This document shows positions 1-10,986 of a DNA stretch of 64,000 nucleotides, piece after piece. Under the pieces are notes generated by a model. That model did no database searches, was not told where the DNA came from, and was given only the letters and a program-made list of their open reading frames with translations. Source of the stretch: Ptychodera flava (lineage: Eukaryota; Hemichordata; Enteropneusta; Ptychoderidae); the NCBI RefSeq assembly GCF_041260155.1, contig NC_091946.1, positions 38,694,776 through 38,758,775 on the forward strand. The letters are read 5' to 3'. The first letter of the stretch is position 1. The number at the start of each line of letters is the position of its first letter. The position numbers were made by a program, and so were the translations under genes.

Positions 1-3000
1 ATCAAGAATAGGTACACCATTCAACTCATCTTTAAATTTACCTATCACTTTTTTATTAATCTTCGGAAAGTTGGGCCCACTCATCCCACTAGTATCATAT
101 ATAGACTTCTCACCATTCTTTTCCACATCTTCCCGAACTATATCATTGAAAGTTACGTCCGGATCCGGGGAGGGTATTGGTACACTGTAAACAAAACTGT
201 CAGTATCCATGTAGGCTAATCGTATTCCAGGGAACTGGGCCCGAAAGTAATTGTAATGCGTCTCATACATAAGCAGCTTAGAAAGTTCCAGTACTGCGGC
301 GCCGATGAAAACTGGTTTTACATATTTATGCTCATCTGTTTTCAGTTCCAGTAGGGCACTGTCGCAGGAATCACCATCCTCTTCGGAAGTTATGAAAGTT
401 ATATGTTTCATCTTTGGATTATACTTCTGAATCTTTTTACGGCCACTATCCGTGCCGTTCCAGTCCGAAACAAATTTAAAGTCTCTGTACTTCGAACATC
501 TTCTATTGTCTTACCGAACATTGCATTATTCATCAGCTTATAGAAATTCTTTTCAAAATCTGTCCTCCCCTTTGCCCTCATTTTAGTGTTAAAGTCGATA
601 TATTTCGCGAGACATGGAGCTTCATCGAAAGCAAGCACCCGATAAATCTTTTTCAATCTCATTCCCATCCGAAGATAGAATTCCAGCAACTTGTAGTGTA
701 AGACATAGGACTCTATCCATCACACTTGTAATCAGTCGACCGCCCTGCCTCGGAAATTCATAGTGATGCGGTGCTAATGGCAAATCGCTGTGTTCTTCAT
801 GTAATTCGGGGGATATTCTAAGTCTACTTCTAGAAACTTGGTGGAAAGGTGGAACCAGGTCCCCACCCTCCGGCTCCGCCCCCCGCTCCGCCGGCTCGGG
901 CATACCATTCGTCCCACTCTTCCATCGTCATCCAATGAAGTCCGCCCGTAGGCATTGGTTGACTCATTGCCCAGCCGTAGAGATTGTTTGCATCGAGATA
1001 TTTTATTTCGGTCACTGGCTTCTCTGGATCGTAATTCCCGCCAGTGGCGCCGGCCGCAGGATGATTTGTCTGTAAATAATGAATATTACACTGGCTGATA
1101 CCGCCTCGAATCCCCCTCTGTACGAAATTCATCTGCTCAGCATCTTGAATGAGCCCAAATTTATTACCTGTGTAAAGTAACATAGCATCCCATGTCAAGC
1201 CGGGCGCTGACATATAGTGGGCTGGATCTAACTTATATGCTTCTAAACATGTGTCACGAAAATTTTCGAATATATTAGCAAGAAGGAGAACATCCGTCTC
1301 ACAATAGAATTCCATATAATCACGAATCGTCTTACATCCAACTTCGTCCCATACTCTTAATGCATGTTCGTAATCAGACTCAGAAATCCCCTCTTCCGTC
1401 AATTCGCTATAAAATTCCCCCCTCTCCGGGAGCTGGTTCTCTCCCAGTCTGTCAACCGAGTCTAAATATTCGTAGGGGAAGAAACCTTTCGCCCTTTGAA
1501 TGTCCGGGTACGAAAGTGGGGCCGCCGTCCACCCGTGGGTCTCCGGCACAGTTTTTGCCAACTTCGCCAATGACCCCATCATCAACTGAGCACTGTCCAT
1601 AAACTTTATAGAAAAGAAACGTTTCTTTATCTCCCTCTTCCCTCCGGCAACAACAATTGAGGCGTGAAAAATAAATGTTTTCGAGAGACCCATAATTCCA
1701 CCATTGCTCGTCTTAGCTATTAAATTTGGCTCTTGTCCGGGACCATCATCTATTTCATGTAACTTTTTCAAAATAAAAGAACCATCGTATCCCTTGAGGT
1801 TGTGAAAGTAGATAGGAATGGTTCTCGACGGGCGACAACCCTCGCAATAGAAGGTCGCCTCCTCCTTCACTACTCGGTATCCTGCCGGCTCTCCACATGC
1901 AATACAGACTGGATCACATCCGTCGCGCCGGTAATTAGAAGGATCCCTCATCGGTATTATTTTCCAATAATACGATTTAGAATAATACTCGGCCCGTTCT
2001 TTCATATCCTTTAGAAAGTCTGTAACACAGGAGAGCCCCGTGAATGTTCTTTTACCATAAACTTTGGTCCTCCGCCCCACCGTTCCACCATAACATACGA
2101 AAGACAAATTGGAATGTGTCGGCCGGTCCCCTTCTCAATAATTGCCTCAGTATCTGCATAGACGACGTAGGGAGCAGGAACCTTCTTCCGATGTCCTTCG
2201 AATTGACACACTTCCTTAGGAAAAACTGGCTGGGCGTCGTCTGTTCCACAGTACACCTGATGTATTTCTAATTCTTCTGTTGACTTAAAACCTCTTTTAC
2301 AAACCGGGCAAATACACTTCCGTCTGCGCTCATTCTTTCGATTAGTATGAGAATTAAGAAGACGATTTAACGCAGTAATTGGAACGAAGTGAGAACGGCC
2401 GCCGTCGCCAACTATCAGTAAGATATTTGCTATTTGATCCGTTCGACAGGGGCTCCGCTATATAACACAGTTATGTCGGACGGGGCTGGATCGGACTCGT
2501 GGATCTGAAACACTTGAAGTTTCGTGCCCGGATTTTGCTGCTCGAAGCGCCTGAATACAGTCAGATCGGCGGGCGTGGGAGTGGGTATTCCCTCCCAACA
2601 GTAGTCAGCAATAAATGGGATGTACGTATCCCATTTTCTCCTTACCTGACCACATTTCTTTTTGCGAAACTCAGGATCGACCAACTTTATACTTGCTACG
2701 ACAGCATACTGAAAACAATTCTCAGCCCCCACTGGTAGAATAAGATCGCTAACACAATGCTTATTTTTAACCATCCGGGAAGTTGGACTGCGCCAGCCCC
2801 AGCCCCGAGTAAAACTTCTACTAGAATTACTTCAAAATTAAGTATCTCCTCGAGAACGAGACCAGAACCCTCAACATTTTCAATTGTATCAAGCATACGA
2901 TCGTAGCGATCTATTAATTGTTGCCCCACATCCGATCCCGATCCTCTTACATCTTTTGTGTATGTATCTTTTAATTTAACAGGCAATATACGAATTTGTG

Positions 3001-3097
3001 TATTACCAGTTTTCGGATCTGATAATTTGACTTTCATTTCGGTATAAACAGAGTACATCTTTCGTTCCGTTTCTTTAACCATACCTTCAATATCCAC
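1..3097 (-). pseudogene. Polinton protein-primed DNA polymerase B (broken, runs off left edge)
   Basis: This is the replicative polymerase of the Polinton. Reading leftwards, the N-terminal region includes the stretch around 2430-2774 resembling the WEG...F...F block of Polinton polymerases. Next comes an exonuclease motif with YADTEA near 2150, then FHNLKGYD near 1780 and a later region with ETDVLLL near 1290. The palm follows, with KLMNNAMFGK near 530 and the catalytic YMDTDS motif near 210. These are the expected exonuclease and polymerase motifs in the expected order. The C-terminus lies beyond the window. The gene is a fossil with several breaks. Family assignment is secure from the motif set; the exact N-terminal boundary, and whether 2696-3097 belongs to the polymerase or to a separate small protein, are uncertain. 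Confidence 0.92.
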
Positions 3098-3236
3098 CAG
3101 CTCCCCGATATCCTTGACTCGCTTGACTTCAGGAAATTTTTTTGTAAAACTGCTCTCTTGAATGCTGTATGTAATTGACTGGCCATCTTTATGATATATA
3201 CTATCCTAAAAATTTTAAAATGAAAAAATAATTATT

Positions 3237-4025
3237 CTATGATAGGTCATCAAAATCCACTATAATATTTTTGTCAGCATTTATTTGTTTATATATCTCA
3301 CCTAATCTTTCTAAGTCGACTAGTTCTTCCACATCTTGAATTTCTGGTTTATTAGGCGCAGCACAAAATATTAATCTCTCAACAGTGAAAGAAAGAGCAC
3401 GCTTACTTAAGCGCGGTTTAAATGCTAAGAATTCTATCTTACTACCTTTTCGGATATTACGAGGTACAATAGCAGGATTTTCTCGGACTGGCAATGGACT
3501 CACTGTTTTAAAACCGCAGTCAATTTCTTGAACCATATCAATACATGTAGCGAAATCGTGAGCCCCTCTCCCTCTCCCTCTTTTAAACTGAAATTTAAAA
3601 TACGCCACTGGCTGAGGCCCCTCGCTCCCTCGCTTCTGATACACTTTAGATGGATTGTAAAATCTGCAGGTCGTTCCGATAGGATTCCCTTCGGTTCCGA
3701 TAGTATTCTTGGAGTGAGCGGCCAGGCTTGCAGCATAACTTTTAGCAGTGCTTGCATCGAAACTTTCACCTAGGGTACGGAATATTATTAAATCGGTAAA
3801 CTTTTGAAGACTCGGTTGCCAACGGACACACACCCCATCGCATGTAGCAGGATCGTTGGATCCATATTTAGGTCCGATGTTGAAAACCACTTCTAGCTCA
3901 CTGTCTACATATATAATAGGATCTACCAATGATTCACCAAATATGAGTTTGCCGTCACTGATTTGAATATTCTCTTCTCCGGTTTCAAGTATTTTTATTG
4001 CAGTTGAAATAGAAAGGATTGTCAT
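3237..4025 (-). CDS. unrecognised Polinton-borne protein, 262 aa
   Basis: A frame of 262 codons that looks whole, lying between the polymerase and the divergent kinase-type gene, with AT-rich spacers on both sides (3190-3236 and 4026-4090). The protein has no signal peptide or membrane segment that I can see. It is rich in basic residues in the middle (KFQFKRGRGRG) and acidic at the C-terminus (IIVDFDDLS). I do not recognise a domain. Its place inside the element makes it an element gene rather than a host gene. A replication or DNA-binding role is only a guess from its position beside the polymerase. Confidence 0.6.
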   Translation of the reverse strand: MTILSISTAIKILETGEENIQISDGKLIFGESLVDPIIYVDSELEVVFNIGPKYGSNDPATCDGVCVRWQPSLQKFTDLIIFRTLGESFDASTAKSYAASLAAHSKNTIGTEGNPIGTTCRFYNPSKVYQKRGSEGPQPVAYFKFQFKRGRGRGAHDFATCIDMVQEIDCGFKTVSPLPVRENPAIVPRNIRKGSKIEFLAFKPRLSKRALSFTVERLIFCAAPNKPEIQDVEELVDLERLGEIYKQINADKNIIVDFDDLS

Positions 4026-4096
4026 TGTCTTATCGTATATATCTTAATAAAAAATAATTTAAAAAATTTTTTTCTATGATATAGTATCCCCAAAAT

Positions 4097-5324
4097 GTCA
4101 TACATATTCATAAATGGACCAACTGGAAGTGGTAAGAGTTACGATGCAGTAAATTTGGATCCGTATCACGTACCAGAATTTGACACTAGTTTTTCCAGCA
4201 ACATTGCCGACTTTTATAATGGGCGCTCCTCGTTTCGATTGCCGATTTTCAGAACCAGTTTATAGAACATACGCTTAGTTTACAATGTCAGGCTGGGAGG
4301 AGGAGGGAGGAGGAAACCTCCCCCCTCCCTTCAGAACAATACATTATTTGTGACTCTTCCATAATTCAACATCTGACTTTTTCTCGAATCCGGGGCGTTT
4401 CCACGGAGTCGGAAGAAAAAAAGATTGTTTCTAGAGCATTTGACCATTTACACAGTTTCATTATCATATTCAAAGATATGCCCTGGGATTATTGCAGGCG
4501 GAATGTGTTGACTCGAGCCAGGTCGTACGAAATAGGCGCCTTAGAAGAACTAGAAGAGATTCACAACAAGTTCAAACAGACTTTCTTAGAAATTTGCCAC
4601 GACTATAGGCTTCCATGTTTGGTAATTCGGAACGCTCTTACCCCCCTCGTTCTCAAGAATATACTTAATCCAACAATTGATACCGAGACAGTCGGACCAG
4701 TAGAATATCCACGAGCTTTTGACTTTGGAATTGCATGGAGCGGCCCTTCGGCACGCGATAGCGGCAGCCAGGGATTTTTAATAGACGGTTTCAAGGAAGA
4801 GGAACTTGAAAAAAGCGTACTTCCCACCTGGTCAAGAACAACTAGAACAACCTCGAGTCTCACTAAAGAACCTACACAAACTTCTTAACGCTTGTGAATC
4901 TGTGTGTGCTTATAATGCTTCGTTTGACCTACGAGCACTTGACATTATGAAACCCTACGGTTCTGTAACACCGGACTTTGAAGTTACTTGTCTATGGCTC
5001 ATGTCAGTTGTGTACATTATACTTCAACCAGAACTTATATATAAAGCTGAAAAAGGGGGACTCGAAAGAACGGACTATGGCAACATGAGAAGTCGTTTTG
5101 AAGATCTTGCAAACTTAATATGTTCAGGAACTGAGGGGCCCCCACCTCATCCACATACGGCCGAAAAAGATGCAGTAAGTGAACATTACTTACGACAGTA
5201 CATGATAAATACTTGGCCAGGTGGGGGGTGGAAGTGGGGTGGTAAACTGACACTTTCGGCTTTCAAGAAATTAAGACTTTTTCCATGGTACTTATTGAAT
5301 AACTTTCGTAAATACTTACGTTAG
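4097..5324 (+). pseudogene. Polinton-borne deoxynucleoside-kinase-like / DEDD-exonuclease-like region (broken)
   Basis: The region opens with a P-loop, INGPTGSGKS. It continues with a stretch like the LID side of deoxynucleoside kinases (an Arg-rich RAR.YE followed by LEELEEIHNKF, compare the GR..E..I.LEYLE.IH pattern). It then passes into a segment resembling a DnaQ-type 3'-5' exonuclease: AYNASFDLRAL is like an Exo II motif and HTAEKDAVSEHY like an Exo III motif with the final His and Asp. The gene is transcribed opposite to its neighbours. Whether it was one fusion gene or two adjacent genes cannot be told, and it is broken. The P-loop is directly visible; the kinase and exonuclease labels rest on motif likeness and are moderate. 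A role in nucleotide supply or proofreading is inference. Confidence 0.55.
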
Positions 5325-5425
5325 TACTTACGTAGTACTTGACAAGTACCATGGACAGGAACTTACGTAGTACTTGACAAGTACCATGGACAGGAACTTA
5401 CGAAGTACTTACGTAGTACTAATAA
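5319..5425. repeat. short tandem repeat, about 40-bp unit, inside the Polinton
   Basis: Two nearly identical units of about 40 bp, built around GTACTTGACAAGTACCATGG, plus partial flanking copies of ACTTACGTAGTACT. The unit is itself dyad-rich: GTACTT pairs with AAGTAC, and CCATGG is a palindrome. It lies exactly between the convergent kinase-type gene and integrase, so it may act as a shared transcript-end region. That role is inference. Confidence 0.75.
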
Positions 5426-5429
5426 CATT

Positions 5430-6500
5430 TTCCTCTGGCTCCCAACTATTGAAACTTTCTGGATAACCTTTCCATTTTATCAGATAATATTTCTTTCCTC
5501 TAATTTTTCGTCTTCAAAATTCGTTCTACTCTGTACAGCTCGTCGCGTTCCGAAAGGGCACTCTGAAGTTCATCGGAGTAGAAAGTGCCGAGTATTTCCT
5601 CTCCATTCAGATCTTTTATTTTGTAAACTGGCGGCGTTCCCAAGCCAGCTGCGTACACAACTTTTGAAACCACGAAAATCTCCTCTGTCCAATTTGGTAA
5701 ATACCCTTTCTTAAAAGTGGTCTTGTATTTTGTAATTCGAACCCGTTCTCCCGGCTTGAATTCAGGGTTGGCTCCCCGGCTGCCAACTCAGGACCGAATA
5801 GTGTATAAAATGCCTGCCAATCGTTCTCCTCTGTTACGTCCCTGGGTTTCATTTTGATACTTCCGTGTACGGTGTTATTGTAATTCTCAAGAAGTTCTGG
5901 TAGAATAGAAAGCCATTCACGTGTTGTTTATATGTGAAGTATTTCCACATCATCGTCTTAAGAGTCCGATTAAAACGTTCAACGACGCTAGCTTTTTTTC
6001 ACTGTAGGTGTGAAACCAGTGAATTCCCACCTCCTGGAGCCACCCTGCATTTTTCGGTTCGTAAATTCCCGCCCCTCATCTGTCTGAAGTTTGTCGGGCC
6101 TTCTCCCAGATTTCTTAATCACGTCTTGTAGCGCCTGTAACGTATCATCAGCCGTTTTTGACTGTATCGGCCTGGCCCATGCGTATTTACTGAGCACATC
6201 GATTACTGTTAGCATGTATCGAATGTGTACGGTTCTCTTTTGCGAACGGGGGAGGGAATTCCACGAGATCCACTTGCCATTGAGAGTCTATCGATGTTAC
6301 AAAAACGCGGCGGCCCGCCCGTAGCATGAGAACGAGGTACCGGTTTATGTAGATTATAAGTTAGCTGAGTTTTTAACCACTCCTGCACCTCTTTCTTGGT
6401 CACTTTCAGTCCGCTGGCCGTGCTGCGTCATACAATTTTTGCACACCTCCAAACCAGTTTTCGGGTTGTAATATAATTCTCTAAGAGTGCCTTCGGCTTC
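5430..6500 (-). pseudogene. Polinton integrase with C-terminal chromodomain (broken)
   Basis: This is a retroviral-type (rve, DDE) integrase that would insert the element. Around 5988-6215 the minus strand reads VIDVLSKYAWARPI, then KTADDTLQAL and LQTDEGREF. These are the first and second acidic motifs of the DDE core in the usual Polinton wording. Farther downstream on the minus strand, near 5450-5500, is a chromodomain signature, [19 protein letters not shown]. Chromodomain-tailed integrases are typical of Polintons and may steer insertion to histone marks. A zinc-binding N-terminal part would fall near 6300-6500. The gene is broken in several places. Confidence 0.9.
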
Positions 6501-6513
6501 CATAATTGCTATA

Positions 6514-7090
6514 TTATACGAATAATTTTATGTCGTACGGATTCCGTAAACGAAATACTAGTTTACTGAATGGCCTACTTTTCAATTGCTTGATTAGGCC
6601 CACGGCTTCCCGTTCTGACACCTCCATTCCATATTCTTTTATAATAGTTTTGTTGTCTATCTTGTTCGGTGTGTAAAATAGTACTAACATTTGTATGTTT
6701 TCCCTAAATGGTTTACTAATACTAGTATATTGTTGAGTCAGAACCCAGACAGATAATCCGTCATGTCTTGCGCTGAAACCAAGTTGGACTAAAACGTTAC
6801 TGCGCTTCTTCATATCTTTGGACGAGGCGCAGTCATCGAGGATTATTAAAGTGTTCGTTCCAGCCCATTCTTTATGCACGTAGGTTAATGTATCATCACT
6901 GCATCGAGTCCGACTGGAAATATAAACACATTATCATCGGTGAAAATGAATCTTCTATTATACGCTTTATTATTCATGAATGTTGGGCAAATGAATATCA
7001 CATATTCGAATTTCCTTAAGTACGGACCGGTGAGGAGGTCCAACATAAATTCTGTTTTGCCAGAATATGTCGGTCCAGTTATAATCATGT
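6514..7090 (-). pseudogene. Polinton genome-packaging ATPase (FtsK/HerA, A32-like), broken
   Basis: This P-loop ATPase is thought to pump DNA into capsids. The Walker A motif GPTYSGKTEF lies near 7050-7085. It is followed by FEYVIFICPTF, a Walker B strand TLIILDDCAS near 6835, and then SARHDGLSVWVLTQQYTS, the conserved sensor-type segment of A32-like ATPases ending in TQQ. Motif order and spacing are those of Polinton ATPases. It lies next to the integrase and the large Polinton-associated protein, as in other elements. The region is not a single whole gene. Confidence 0.9.
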
Positions 7091-7272
7091 TGAATGGTGG
7101 GGTTACGTATATGACATTTCCTCTGGATCTATATACTGTAAATTAATGAATCTCTTCTAGTTCTTTTAAGTTACTGGTTCGAGTTAGATGAAACCCAGTC
7201 ACATCGACAGCATCTGAATGAACTATATAGTTAGTGACTTTATTCCAGTACCTACAATAGTAATGAATATTG

Positions 7273-8394
7273 CTAAAGATAACAAACCAATTTTACCATA
7301 TTCGTGAATAGGGTCTGCAGATGCTGCCCGTTCTGGGGAGGGGAGGGGAGGCCCCGAGTCGTGTCATTGTGAGGTGGTGGTGACACTCCGGGCTCGTCTT
7401 GCCACTTCACAAGATCCTCCCCTCCTTCCATCTCATGTACAGCACTTTCTAGAACTTCCGTGTTTATATCACCATTCACCCCGAAGGACATAGATTCTGT
7501 TGCGTATTGCAATTCATTATTATAACCTGTGATTGCTGGGCCTGAAAGAATGACCATTTTAGATGGCAAGAGAAGTAAATTGAGCGAAACTGCCATATCA
7601 AGTTTTACACCAGTATTCATTATTGTGTCTTGGTATCGCCTATAACTAATTACTTTGTCTGTATTACGAATTTCATCTTCGAGGAGAACGCCAAATTCTT
7701 TTCGGACTTGCTGTGCACTGCCAGTATCACCTACTATGGTACTGCGAATATTTGCTTGTGCGCCGAGTATGCAATATACGTAGGCTTCAAGACTTTCGTT
7801 GAGGCGAGCGAGACCGGCCTTTGTTAGTCCCGAGTCTCCTGTCAGAGGAATGAAACTATTGTATTGTCCCTCCGATCCATCATTTCGGAAGAAATAGTAG
7901 TGCGGTCGTTCTTTGTCGGACAGTACGTGTTTTTTCTTTCCAAAAATTGTATGTGTATAGAAAACACCTCCGTCGGCGGAGAGGAAAAAGTCCCGACCGT
8001 TGTATATCGCTTTTGGCTGTCGAACAGGCCCACGATTAGTGTAATATTCATATCCATAACCAAGACCTTTATTTTGACCTTTTCGATATCGAAAGTCGGA
8101 CTTCGTTGGGCTTATATTTCCAAATTCAGTACATAGAAGTTCATATTGGACGAGATTGTACGGATTGTCGCCCGCTTTGAAGGTGGGGGTATCGTCTGGA
8201 AGTGCAACGCCCATTTCGTGAAGGATCCTACGTATTGTAAAATATACATGGAAACGGCAGAATGATCGTATTTGCGGAGGAAATTTCTTATCAAAGAGAG
8301 GGCGAATGATATACCACAACCAGTAGTGCTGCACCATACAGCGAAATTCAGTTGCTGGTCCCAGTATTTCATCTTTGGCTGCCCAGCCAGACAT
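7273..8394 (-). CDS. large Polinton-associated protein, structural role possible, 373 aa frame
   Basis: A long frame reading towards the ATPase gene. Its middle contains EAYVYCILGAQANIRS, then EDEIRNTDKVISYRRYQ and GVKLDMAVSLNLLLLPSKM. I associate this pattern with a protein recurrent in invertebrate Polintons, but I cannot name a proven function. The position beside the ATPase fits a virion component. A double jelly-roll capsid protein is possible, but I do not see enough to claim it. Coding-like sequence continues upstream, beginning near 8500 with a stretch reading MDLEIYVTPTEKF, so the full gene was larger. The C-terminus is Pro-rich and Glu-rich, then hydrophobic. Confidence 0.6.
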   Translation of the reverse strand: MSGWAAKDEILGPATEFRCMVQHYWLWYIIRPLFDKKFPPQIRSFCRFHVYFTIRRILHEMGVALPDDTPTFKAGDNPYNLVQYELLCTEFGNISPTKSDFRYRKGQNKGLGYGYEYYTNRGPVRQPKAIYNGRDFFLSADGGVFYTHTIFGKKKHVLSDKERPHYYFFRNDGSEGQYNSFIPLTGDSGLTKAGLARLNESLEAYVYCILGAQANIRSTIVGDTGSAQQVRKEFGVLLEDEIRNTDKVISYRRYQDTIMNTGVKLDMAVSLNLLLLPSKMVILSGPAITGYNNELQYATESMSFGVNGDINTEVLESAVHEMEGGEDLVKWQDEPGVSPPPHNDTTRGLPSPPQNGQHLQTLFTNMVKLVCYL

Positions 8395-8776
8395 TACTTT
8401 CTTTAGCTGATCGATGAGTGATTACGTTATCTTTGAACACATCCCGAGGATGAAAAGTAAATTTTTCTGTCGGCGTTACATATATTTCTAAGTCCATGAG
8501 AATAGGTTTATTCCCCCGTCCGGTTTGGAAGGGGGGTATCAGCATGCTGTACTGTCGGTACGCTCGTCTTATTCAATTGAAAAGCAACTGGGAATGGTCT
8601 GTACTCATTATTCGTGTTTCTATATACATATAGATTTAAATGGAAGAGAATTTTCCGGAATCCCTGTCGGTACGTTAGGGGTACTAACATTCCAGACTAT
8701 GTTAATACTTTATTTCGGATTCAGGTTTAAACGAATTTTTTATTTTTTACTAAGAATAGATAACATACTGCAAACA

Positions 8777-9270
8777 ATGGAGAATTTAATAAAGTCATCG
8801 GCAGCGGCAAATATGGCAGCGCATTCCGAAGGGGCTTCGGCGCCTTCGGTGCCTTCGGACAATAATCAATCCATAATAGAGACAAAACGTGAAAAAATAC
8901 TCTGTGTCATCGCAAGTGGTCAAAGCAAGTTATTTTTGGTAAGGAGTTTACAGTTAGAGAAGTGGAAACGTGGAAAGATGAATTCATAATACGAGCCTTT
9001 AAAGTCTATGAAGCGAAATACAGTTCTCTTATAAGTGATACCATCACTCAAAGTTCATAGATCTAGGAGCCCGTGCAATCAGTCAGGTAGTTCCAATCGA
9101 TGATCGAGATAACTATGCCACTGATCTTAAAAAGGATTTTATTCTAAACAGTGAAATAAAACGATTATCAGGGCGGATAGCGTACACGTGGGGGCCCCTG
9201 ATTGCTCTAATTTCCACCGGTTTAATTACGGGTAAACATTTAAATTTTAAAAAAATCGGTTTAATATAGT
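8777..9270 (+). pseudogene. small Polinton genes with a hydrophobic C-terminal segment, unrecognised
   Basis: A plus-strand stretch starting with MENLIKSSAAANMAAHSEG at 8777. It holds a Ser/Ala-rich N-terminus and a basic middle. Towards 9190-9240 there is a hydrophobic segment reading WGPLIALISTGLITG that would span a membrane. No known domain is seen. It starts the run of plus-strand small genes typical of the structural end of Polintons. It is not whole. Confidence 0.4.
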
Positions 9271-9495
9271 ACCTGAAATAAATGGATTCAACTTCGCTGA
9301 CTCAGCAAACGGCTCCGCCAGGGACTCCGTCAGAAGCCCGCCGACGACCCCCACACCGCAAACGACGACCTTCCCGACTCCGACACAGCGCAACATAGAG
9401 AAAGTGCGTTACCGCCGAAGCATCCAGGGAGAGTTGCTTCAGGGAAGCGACTAGCGGAATGGAACAGGCAAAACAGGGAGAAGAAACTAAAAGCA

Positions 9496-9839
9496 ATGGA
9501 GGGGGGAGAGGGGGGGAGCGATGCGGTAGCGACAAACTGTATAAGCCTACCGCCTACAATGAAAGAACAGTGTGATAATAATTCACGCTGGTATAATAAA
9601 TGTTATCTTGTTTTAGGAATTGTGGGAGTTTCATTGACTGCATTAGGACTATATTGGGGGCGTGCTCGGCATACCCCCTGTCCGTTAATCGATCGAGTCC
9701 AGATCGGAAAGATCCTCCACAGAAAGCGAAAAAAACAGAGCACGTAGCAGCTCCCTCCGGAACAGTTCCGACAGGGGAGGGGGAGGGGGAGGGGGAGGGA
9801 GAGGTTTCCAGCTCCTCTACATTGTATGAGATGGATTAA
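9496..9839 (+). pseudogene. small Polinton membrane-protein gene(s), unrecognised
   Basis: The stretch carries a hydrophobic helix near 9595-9660, CYLVLGIVGVSLTALGLYW, followed by basic residues, the layout of a small single-pass membrane protein. Purine-rich runs of GGGAGG repeats at 9770-9800 give a Gly/Glu repeat and could form G-quadruplexes. No family is recognised and the boundaries are uncertain. Confidence 0.35.
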
Positions 9840-9889
9840 CTCCCCATATTTTTTATTTTTATTTTCTATTTATATACTAGTCAGCAATC

Positions 9890-10120
9890 ATGGATATTAA
9901 AACAGTTGTAAACACAATGTACGATGGTATTGTAATCGCAGGACTTGCGATGGGATATCTTATGATCTCCAGCAAATTTCTGAAAATAGAGGTTGGCGAT
10001 CCAAGTCGACCAAATTTGACTCGATTGGCAAAATTAGGCGGTGCGACTGCTGCCGCGGTTGCGACCAAAGATCTCCTTGAACAGAAAAATATTATTCCTG
10101 CAGAACCTTATACTTCGTAA
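9890..10120 (+). CDS. small Polinton membrane protein, 76 aa
   Basis: A short frame that looks whole, starting with ATG at 9890 after an AT-rich leader. Residues about 12-30 (DGIVIAGLAMGYLMISSKF) form one predicted membrane helix. An amphipathic Ala-rich stretch follows at about 48-60 (LGGATAAAVATKDLL). Small one-helix proteins of this size are common among Polinton structural genes and may be minor virion or membrane-active components; that role is inference. It lies 58 bp upstream of the next gene on the same strand. Confidence 0.55.
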   Translation: MDIKTVVNTMYDGIVIAGLAMGYLMISSKFLKIEVGDPSRPNLTRLAKLGGATAAAVATKDLLEQKNIIPAEPYTS

Positions 10121-10178
10121 TAATAATAATATTCATCGAACATTTATACTTAGTAATATATACATACAACGTACAACG

Positions 10179-10751
10179 ATGATCATTTGGATTGAAAGCA
10201 AAACAGGTGAACCTGTTACTGTTAATTTTTACCCTTGTATTGACACGACACAGTTTACGAAGATAAGACTGCTAGAGTGCGGACTATATAATTCATGGCA
10301 TAACATAACATCGACGAATAATGTAATAAAATATCAAGAAGGTGACCAACCGAAGAAGACTAAATCAATACGTCCAGGTAACTACAATATCGATACGTTA
10401 AACAAAGCAATCGGGTTGAAGCAAAAAATTAATTTTGAAAAACATCTGCCGACAAACCACGTTCTTCTAACTTTGGCTAAAGATGTTAAAGTTTATTTCA
10501 ATGCTACAGGTAGCTTCGCCAACGTCGTTGGCTTTTCAGATAAGCCAGAGGACAACCCAGTTATAAAAAGTACTATGAGTCCGAAGAAAGTGGATTTCTT
10601 AACAGTCACTAAATATATAGTTCATTCAGATGTAGTCGATGTTACTGGAAATTATGTTTCATTTGGTTCGGGTGCCTCCGGAGGATACATACAGGGGAAA
10701 GTATATCGAACTGTTTACAAATACTTCCCATCCGGGATACGAGAGAAATAA
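10179..10751 (+). CDS. Polinton structural-type protein, 190 aa (possible minor capsid/penton-like)
   Basis: The frame looks whole, with ATG at 10179. It contains the pattern SIRPGNYNIDTLNKAI followed by short beta-strand-like segments such as HVLLTLAKDVKVYFNA. Small beta-rich Polinton proteins with a 'G.Y.I..LN..I' motif are often proposed as minor capsid or penton proteins. I see no membrane segment. The assignment is by pattern and position only, so the product name is tentative. Confidence 0.5.
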   Translation: MIIWIESKTGEPVTVNFYPCIDTTQFTKIRLLECGLYNSWHNITSTNNVIKYQEGDQPKKTKSIRPGNYNIDTLNKAIGLKQKINFEKHLPTNHVLLTLAKDVKVYFNATGSFANVVGFSDKPEDNPVIKSTMSPKKVDFLTVTKYIVHSDVVDVTGNYVSFGSGASGGYIQGKVYRTVYKYFPSGIREK

Positions 10752-10986
10752 GTGAAAAGGTTACTTACGATTTTAAAACGGAGCAATTTCTATGCCATTG
10801 AGAAAAGGGGGAGATTACATGAATTCAATGCGTATCTGGATAACAGATCAGGATGGGAACATGATCGATTTCAATAACTGGCCAATTAGCTTTTGTATGA
10901 ATTATTGTAGTCCCGAAGCGGGCCCCTACCGGTGTAACCCTATCGGAAGATAAACCATCCCACGACCAATCCTCCAGCAATATAGA

